This document shows, piece after piece, positions 6,527 to 10,619 of a DNA stretch of 10,619 nt (position 1 is the stretch's first letter; each line of letters begins with the position of its first letter). This DNA is from an uncultured Thermoguttaceae bacterium. GTDB taxonomy: Bacteria; Planctomycetota; Planctomycetia; Pirellulales; Thermoguttaceae. The DNA lies in the NCBI GenBank assembly GCA_934725735.1, contig CAKVCP010000074.1, forward strand, positions 1 through 10,619. The letters are read 5' to 3'. The position numbers and the translations under genes were made by a program. Below the pieces are notes generated by a model. That model saw only the letters and a program-made list of their open reading frames with translations. It was not told the origin of the DNA and did no database searches.

Positions 6527-7171
6527 ATGGCGAATCACGAGGAAGACGTACAAAATCTTTGTAAAATCGGAGAACTCCGTAACCGTCTAGACGTTGCCAC
6601 TAGACGTTTATGCGACGACGACGCCGGGGGGTTCCTCCCTGATATTGTCGAGAACAAATTTCACGGACAACCTTGGGAGCCCAAGAGAGAGATACAGTAT
6701 CTTGAAGAAAGTTGCGTCTGGGAAGAAGCTCCGGAGAAAACCGTAGCCGAAATCCTTGGCGGACGGTTTACGATTATCAACTTGTCTGAGTCGAGCGACG
6801 CGGAAGTTAAGAGTTCCCTCAAAAAAATCCTACTTCTTCTAGGGGAGCACGGCGTCGAAATCGCTATCGAATGTGTCAAAGGACGCCATGCCGACGAGCG
6901 TTCCGGAGCTCCCGTTCTTTTCCTCCAAACCCATGAAATCTCTGATGGCGCGTACGAAGAAGACTCTTTCACCGCGATCAAAACCCAAATATCTTCTCCA
7001 GAAACACAGATCGCCGTCAAATTAAATTCGACGACCTTAAAGATTCTCTCCCCCGAAGAAATTCGCAAAATGTATTCGAAGATCATCAACGAAATTCTTC
7101 CCGCGCCGATGAAAGATATGAGCGAATTGCACAATCCCATCCAAACCTGGCTCGTCAATCTCGGGTTGTGA
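6527..7171 (+). CDS. Hypothetical protein, 214 residues, family not recognised
   Basis: I do not recognise this protein. The ATG at 6527 is preceded by AGGT (6517-6520) at a 6-base gap, a better ribosome site than those of most neighbours. The protein has no signal peptide or membrane helix and should be cytosolic. It is acidic at the N-terminus (residues 1-75, with a Trp at 50 and 65) and then looks alpha/beta. Likely strands are RFTIINL (80-86), VEIAIECV (110-117), PVLFLQTHEI (129-138) and QIAVKLN (161-167), with helices near 91-107 and 176-191. Codon use is more mixed and GC content lower than in the flanking genes (about 45% in the one line I counted by eye). It stands alone: 434 bases separate it from the upstream group and a convergent terminator follows. 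This could mean later acquisition or low expression. The open frame with a well-placed ribosome site supports a real gene. Confidence 0.6.
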   Translation: MANHEEDVQNLCKIGELRNRLDVATRRLCDDDAGGFLPDIVENKFHGQPWEPKREIQYLEESCVWEEAPEKTVAEILGGRFTIINLSESSDAEVKSSLKKILLLLGEHGVEIAIECVKGRHADERSGAPVLFLQTHEISDGAYEEDSFTAIKTQISSPETQIAVKLNSTTLKILSPEEIRKMYSKIINEILPAPMKDMSELHNPIQTWLVNLGL

Positions 7172-7215
7172 ACAGTCTGCGGCGCCTTTGAGAGAAGAGC
7201 GCGCCTTCGGCCAAA

Positions 7216-7262
7216 TAAAAAAACCGCCTCGCGAGTATCTCGTCGAGGCGGTTTCTCATTTT
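7216..7262. terminator. Bidirectional terminator between convergent genes
   Basis: AAACCGCCTCG (7221-7231) pairs perfectly with CGAGGCGGTTT (7244-7254), giving an 11-bp stem. Inside it CGAG (7232-7235) pairs with CTCG (7239-7242) around TAT, so the stem continues past a one-base bulge at 7243. Seven A at 7217-7223 become a T tract on the minus strand, making it strong for the right-hand gene. On the plus strand the tail is TTTCTCATTTT, which is weaker but plausible for the 6527 gene. It lies 45 bases after that gene's stop. Confidence 0.9.
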
Positions 7263-7289
7263 AGGAGTCTCTACAGTATAGTACGCGAA

Positions 7290-7309
7290 ATGAAACGTTT
7301 TTGTTTCAT
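7290..7309. repeat. Short inverted repeat in the convergent gap
   Basis: ATGAAAC (7290-7296) and GTTTCAT (7303-7309) form a perfect 7-bp stem with a 6-base loop in AT-rich DNA after the minus-strand gene's stop. There is no T tract on the minus strand, so it is not a clear terminator; it could protect the transcript's 3' end or be chance. The rest of 7255-7365 is AT-rich and includes a run of nine T (7350-7358); nothing else is seen there. Confidence 0.35.
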
Positions 7310-7365
7310 AAATTTTCTAAAAATAAAAAATCTTTCGTATTTTACGCAGTTTTTTTTTACATCTC

Positions 7366-10300
7366 TTAACGCGTCGCGTTTTCTCGCACAACCCTCAGCC
7401 CGACGTCACGGAGCTTGAAGTAGTCGGGATACGCGCGATACGAAGAGCGCCGCGCGTTCTTCGCGGGAGTCGTCCACGACCCGCCGAACGCGACCTTTTT
7501 GGGCGTTTGCGTCGCGGTCAGAACCTCTCCCGACGCCGAGTCGTATTCTTCGCGCGTTTCAATTTCTTCCGCGCTCGTCCATTCCGCGACGTTCCCTTGC
7601 GCGTCGTATAGACCGAACGGGTTGGGACGATACGACGCGACGGGAACGCTCACGCGCGCGCGATCGTCGACCGTCCAGTCGCAGGGGCGCCACGCCGGAA
7701 GCGTCGCGACGCGCCCCGACCATCCGAAGGGAGAGATCCGCGCGTAGCTCGAATCCGCGAGATTTTCGAAGAGGGAGTAGTCGTCTCCAAGCTCGCCGAA
7801 CCAGAATGGAGCGGACGCGCTCGCCGTCGCGAAATATTTCGCTTCTTCAAGGGTCGGGAGACGATAACGATCGCCAGTCTTCTCCGAAAGCCATTCGCAG
7901 AAAGCGTTCGCGTCCTTCCACGAGACGCGAACGACCGGTTGACGCGCCGTCGAAAGGAGCCAGCCGCGTTCGCCGGGGCTGAACTGAATGAAGTCCGCGT
8001 ACTCGATTCCCGCGTCGAAATCAGGATCGAAGACGCGATATTGCTCGTTCGTGATCTCCGTCGTCCCGACGCTGAGATTCAGGCCGGGGATCGCGACGAG
8101 TTCGAGATCGATCGAGTCGTTCAACGCGACCTTTTCCACGACGCTTTTGGCGTCGGACGCCGCGCCTTCGTCAACGGCTAGAGGCGCCTCGGAACTTAGT
8201 TCGCGGGAGAAACGCGTTCGAATCGTCGTATCCGCCACAGGGGTCGGCAAGGCGTCCTTTTCGTCGAGGGTCGGCTTGTCGTCTTGCGGCGAATCAAGGG
8301 TCGCGTAAAGGGAACGCAGCTCTTCGCGGCGCCGCCACTGGGATTCGACGAGCGCGGGGTCGTCGACGCGGAGCGCGTCCCCCCAGTTGCCGACGTATGG
8401 GGCGTTGAGATCGATCCACGCGTAGAGGGTTCGCCATGAGTCGGGATCGAGTTCGACGCCGAAATGCCCCCGTTCGAGAAGTTGGACGAGAGGCTGAAGC
8501 TGGACGTTGAATTCGCATGGGAGATGCGGGGCCATCTGACTCTCTTTCGTCCACGTGTAGAGTTGGCGGCGCAACTGATAGTACGAGTTCGAAATCAACG
8601 ATTTGACGGCGATGTAGTTTCCGTTTTCAAGGGGCGCGACGGGGGCGCTCTTCGTGAAGAAGGGAAGTCTGCCGATCTCGAAGACTTCGCCGGGACGCTT
8701 TTCTTTATCCCAAACCTTTTCGTCGACGACGCCGTCTTGCACGAGTTGTTTGACCGTCGGACTGTCGGCGCAATGGCACTCGACGCAATATCGATCGAGA
8801 ATAGGTTGAATCTCGCGTTCAAAGGAGAATCCGCGCGTCTGGCCGCGGAAGGGTTCGATCGCGTTGGGAACCGTCTGCGACGCGAGAGAACGCGGGGCGA
8901 CCGGGGACGTCGATCCTTGCGGTTCATGACATCCGACGCAAGAGACCGTTTCGCCGGGGAGCGCGGTGATCCAACTGCGCATGATCTGCATCGCGCGCCC
9001 TTCTTCGTCGAGGGGCTGGAGAGAAATCGGCGTGTACGCGGGGATCTTGAAGAACGCGGATCCGTCCTCGTTCACGGGGACTTCCCCCAGAATACGGCGC
9101 GGATCCCACGGGCCGTCGAGTCCGACGCTGTACGGCTCCGCGCCCATGCCTTGATAGGCGTAGGAATAACTGAAGATTCGGAGCGCTTTCACCTTGCCGC
9201 GCTCGATCCCCTTGAGTCCGACGCCTTCGTAAATATCCGCGATGAAGACGTCCGCGGTCTTAGACGTCGGATCGATTCGGTCGGGGATCGTCGCCGGACG
9301 CTCCGTTTCGCGGAGTGGGATCGGCTCGAAGCACGATTGCGGCGACTCGAAAAGGGGGACGATGTTGTCGTAAATATCGGCGACGCAAATCTTCCACGTC
9401 GCGTCGGGAGCGTCTTTGCACGAAACGAGGAAGGCGGTCTCGGAAATCGGATACGGATGCAGAAATCGCGGATAAGTCTGACCGACGGGAAGATCGCACG
9501 CGACGGGGGAAACCTCCTTGCCGTAGCCGGGGATTCGCTGAACGACGCCTTCCGCCTCTTTACGTCCCTTGCCGGGATCAAAGATTACCAACTCCCCTTC
9601 CCGACGCACGTCGTGATGTCCTGCGGCGATTCCGACGAATTTCGAAGTATCCCCAGGAAGAGGACGCGCGCAAAAGATCGCGTTGGGCCAGTATGATCCG
9701 CTTCCGTAAAGCTCCGACTGATTCGTTCCGTCGGGATTCATATGAAACATAATGCGCGAAAACGCGTGAGGAAGATCGACGTATTCCCAGCGCAAATACA
9801 TCACGCGTCCGTTTTTAAGGGCGACGGGGTTCCAGTCGTCGTCTTGATCGACCGTCAATTGCCGAATCGTCCCGTCGGGCGCGTAACTATAAAGATTCGC
9901 GACGCGCCCCGCGCCGTTAATGCACGGCACCCCGGATTGGCACGCCGTGGAACAGAAGACGACGCGGTCGTCCCCTAAATAACAAGCGTCGAAGTTGTCG
10001 ACGTCGGCGTCGTTAATCAGGGGGAGAATCGTCGGAGTCGCGCTCAACTGCGCGTCCGGATCGTCGAGAATCGGGAGCTCCCAAACGCGCCATCGGTAGT
10101 CGCACTCGGGGTCGGGCGCCGAAAAAAGGAGCTTCGACGCGTCAAAGTACAGCTCAAGATCCCCGATAAACTCTCCGTGCGTCGGCTTATACACAAGGGA
10201 CGACGAACCGTCGCGAAGATTGAAGCGCCGCAGCTCGTCCTGATACCCATTCGCGGGAATGTACGAATTACTCGCAAAGTTGTCCGGCATACCGATCATC

Positions 10301-10619
10301 GACGGGTCGCGACTCACATAGAGGAAGGAATCGAAATCGATCTCAGGATTCGCTAAGATAGCGTCGCGCCGCAACGCGGCAAGGTCTTTCACAAGCGCGT
10401 CGACGTCGGCGTCGATAGCGTCGTCCGCGTTCTTCGCGCGTTCCGTCAGCAGCGCGGAGCGACTCTTCAACGCGTCGAGCCGTTCGCGAAATTCCGCTAA
10501 GCGCGGGTACTCTTCTTCGTCGAAATTTTCCTCGAAGGCGTCGAGCGCACGTTCAAGAGGCGCAAAATCAGGCGCGCGAAACCTCGGCGCCGTCGCCGCG
10601 TCTTGAGGAAGCTCATGAC
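7366..10619 (-). CDS. Hydrazine-synthase-alpha-like / dihaem cytochrome / FGE-like fusion protein, N-terminus cut off
   Basis: The minus-strand frame is open from the right edge (10619) to TAA at 7368-7366, giving at least 1083 residues. A TTG at 10470 is one possible start, but coding-like sequence continues 49 codons further, so the true start and any signal peptide lie outside the window. Numbering here counts that TTG as residue 1. Residues about 85-330 look like a TolB/WD-type beta-propeller. Residues 330-500 resemble the HzsA (hydrazine synthase alpha) middle region found in planctomycete proteins, with MQIMRSWITALPGE just before the first haem site. CVGCH (511-515; 8940-8926) and CVECH (562-566; 8787-8773) are two c-type haem sites, the second in the typical context IQPILDRYCVECH. 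WIDLNAPYVG (685-694) is typical of planctomycete cytochromes of this type. Residues 788-1031 are an FGE-sulfatase-like domain: PVVRVSW (845-851), RYRLPTLEEA (868-877), FGLYDAQGNVAEW (952-964) and FGGSW (995-999). The catalytic Cys pair of true FGE is missing. It probably acts outside the cytoplasm as a redox or binding protein; no substrate can be named. Confidence 0.85.
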   Translation of the reverse strand, partial: HELPQDAATAPRFRAPDFAPLERALDAFEENFDEEEYPRLAEFRERLDALKSRSALLTERAKNADDAIDADVDALVKDLAALRRDAILANPEIDFDSFLYVSRDPSMIGMPDNFASNSYIPANGYQDELRRFNLRDGSSSLVYKPTHGEFIGDLELYFDASKLLFSAPDPECDYRWRVWELPILDDPDAQLSATPTILPLINDADVDNFDACYLGDDRVVFCSTACQSGVPCINGAGRVANLYSYAPDGTIRQLTVDQDDDWNPVALKNGRVMYLRWEYVDLPHAFSRIMFHMNPDGTNQSELYGSGSYWPNAIFCARPLPGDTSKFVGIAAGHHDVRREGELVIFDPGKGRKEAEGVVQRIPGYGKEVSPVACDLPVGQTYPRFLHPYPISETAFLVSCKDAPDATWKICVADIYDNIVPLFESPQSCFEPIPLRETERPATIPDRIDPTSKTADVFIADIYEGVGLKGIERGKVKALRIFSYSYAYQGMGAEPYSVGLDGPWDPRRILGEVPVNEDGSAFFKIPAYTPISLQPLDEEGRAMQIMRSWITALPGETVSCVGCHEPQGSTSPVAPRSLASQTVPNAIEPFRGQTRGFSFEREIQPILDRYCVECHCADSPTVKQLVQDGVVDEKVWDKEKRPGEVFEIGRLPFFTKSAPVAPLENGNYIAVKSLISNSYYQLRRQLYTWTKESQMAPHLPCEFNVQLQPLVQLLERGHFGVELDPDSWRTLYAWIDLNAPYVGNWGDALRVDDPALVESQWRRREELRSLYATLDSPQDDKPTLDEKDALPTPVADTTIRTRFSRELSSEAPLAVDEGAASDAKSVVEKVALNDSIDLELVAIPGLNLSVGTTEITNEQYRVFDPDFDAGIEYADFIQFSPGERGWLLSTARQPVVRVSWKDANAFCEWLSEKTGDRYRLPTLEEAKYFATASASAPFWFGELGDDYSLFENLADSSYARISPFGWSGRVATLPAWRPCDWTVDDRARVSVPVASYRPNPFGLYDAQGNVAEWTSAEEIETREEYDSASGEVLTATQTPKKVAFGGSWTTPAKNARRSSYRAYPDYFKLRDVGLRVVRENATR

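Noticed and set aside
7188..7418. 76-codon plus-strand frame in the convergent gap
   Set aside because: It starts with TTG, runs through the strong bidirectional terminator and overlaps the end of the minus-strand gene; no ribosome site.
8464..9696. 410-codon open frame on the plus strand
   Set aside because: It lies antisense to the HzsA-like/dihaem gene, whose CxxCH sites and domain motifs prove the minus-strand frame. The plus product is Arg-rich with no recognisable domain.
7366..10619. Reading the large gene as evidence for anammox hydrazine synthesis
   Set aside because: Only alpha-subunit-like similarity is visible, fused to an FGE-like domain. Beta and gamma subunits are not in the window, and similar fusions occur in planctomycetes that are not anammox bacteria.

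Overview
The window most likely comes from a planctomycete (phylum Planctomycetota). Three things point there: a DUF1207 protein, a four-helix MotA/TolQ-like protein paired with a large one-helix partner, and a hydrazine-synthase-alpha-like / dihaem / formylglycine-enzyme-like fusion. All three are arrangements I associate with that phylum. Most genes are GC-rich, use codons rich in TCG, CGC and GAC, and have weak or absent Shine-Dalgarno sequences. No rRNA, tRNA, CRISPR array, transposase or integrase was seen. The species cannot be named from this sequence.

Layout, left to right. (1) 1-538: the 3' part of a thiamine-phosphate-synthase/TenI-like TIM-barrel gene, closed by a strong terminator (553-592). 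(2) 593-768: a leader with a plausible promoter, a 20-codon upstream ORF and a perfect hairpin over its stop codon. (3) 769-6092: three co-directional genes coding for an exported DUF1207 protein (probable outer-membrane beta-barrel), a MotA/TolQ/ExbB-type membrane protein with a long cytosolic tail, and a 767-residue protein with one N-terminal membrane helix, a coiled coil, two similar alpha/beta domains and a long Gly/Ala/Ser linker. (4) 6093-6526: a 434-base AT-richer gap with a run of ten C. (5) 6527-7171: a lower-GC gene I do not recognise. (6) 7172-7365: a convergent gap with a bidirectional terminator. (7) 7366-10619, minus strand: a very large gene that runs off the right edge.

How the genes may work together. 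Genes 2 and 3 of the central group look like an ion-driven inner-membrane motor or energiser pair of the ExbB-ExbD / TolQ-TolR / MotA-MotB kind. Gene 1 looks like an outer-membrane protein. Together they could span the envelope, but this is inference from order and predicted location only. The usual transmembrane aspartate of the ExbD/TolR/MotB partner is replaced by alanine, and the partner appears to contain an internally duplicated domain. The right-hand minus-strand protein is a separate unit: an exported dihaem protein whose C-terminal FGE-like domain lacks the catalytic cysteines.
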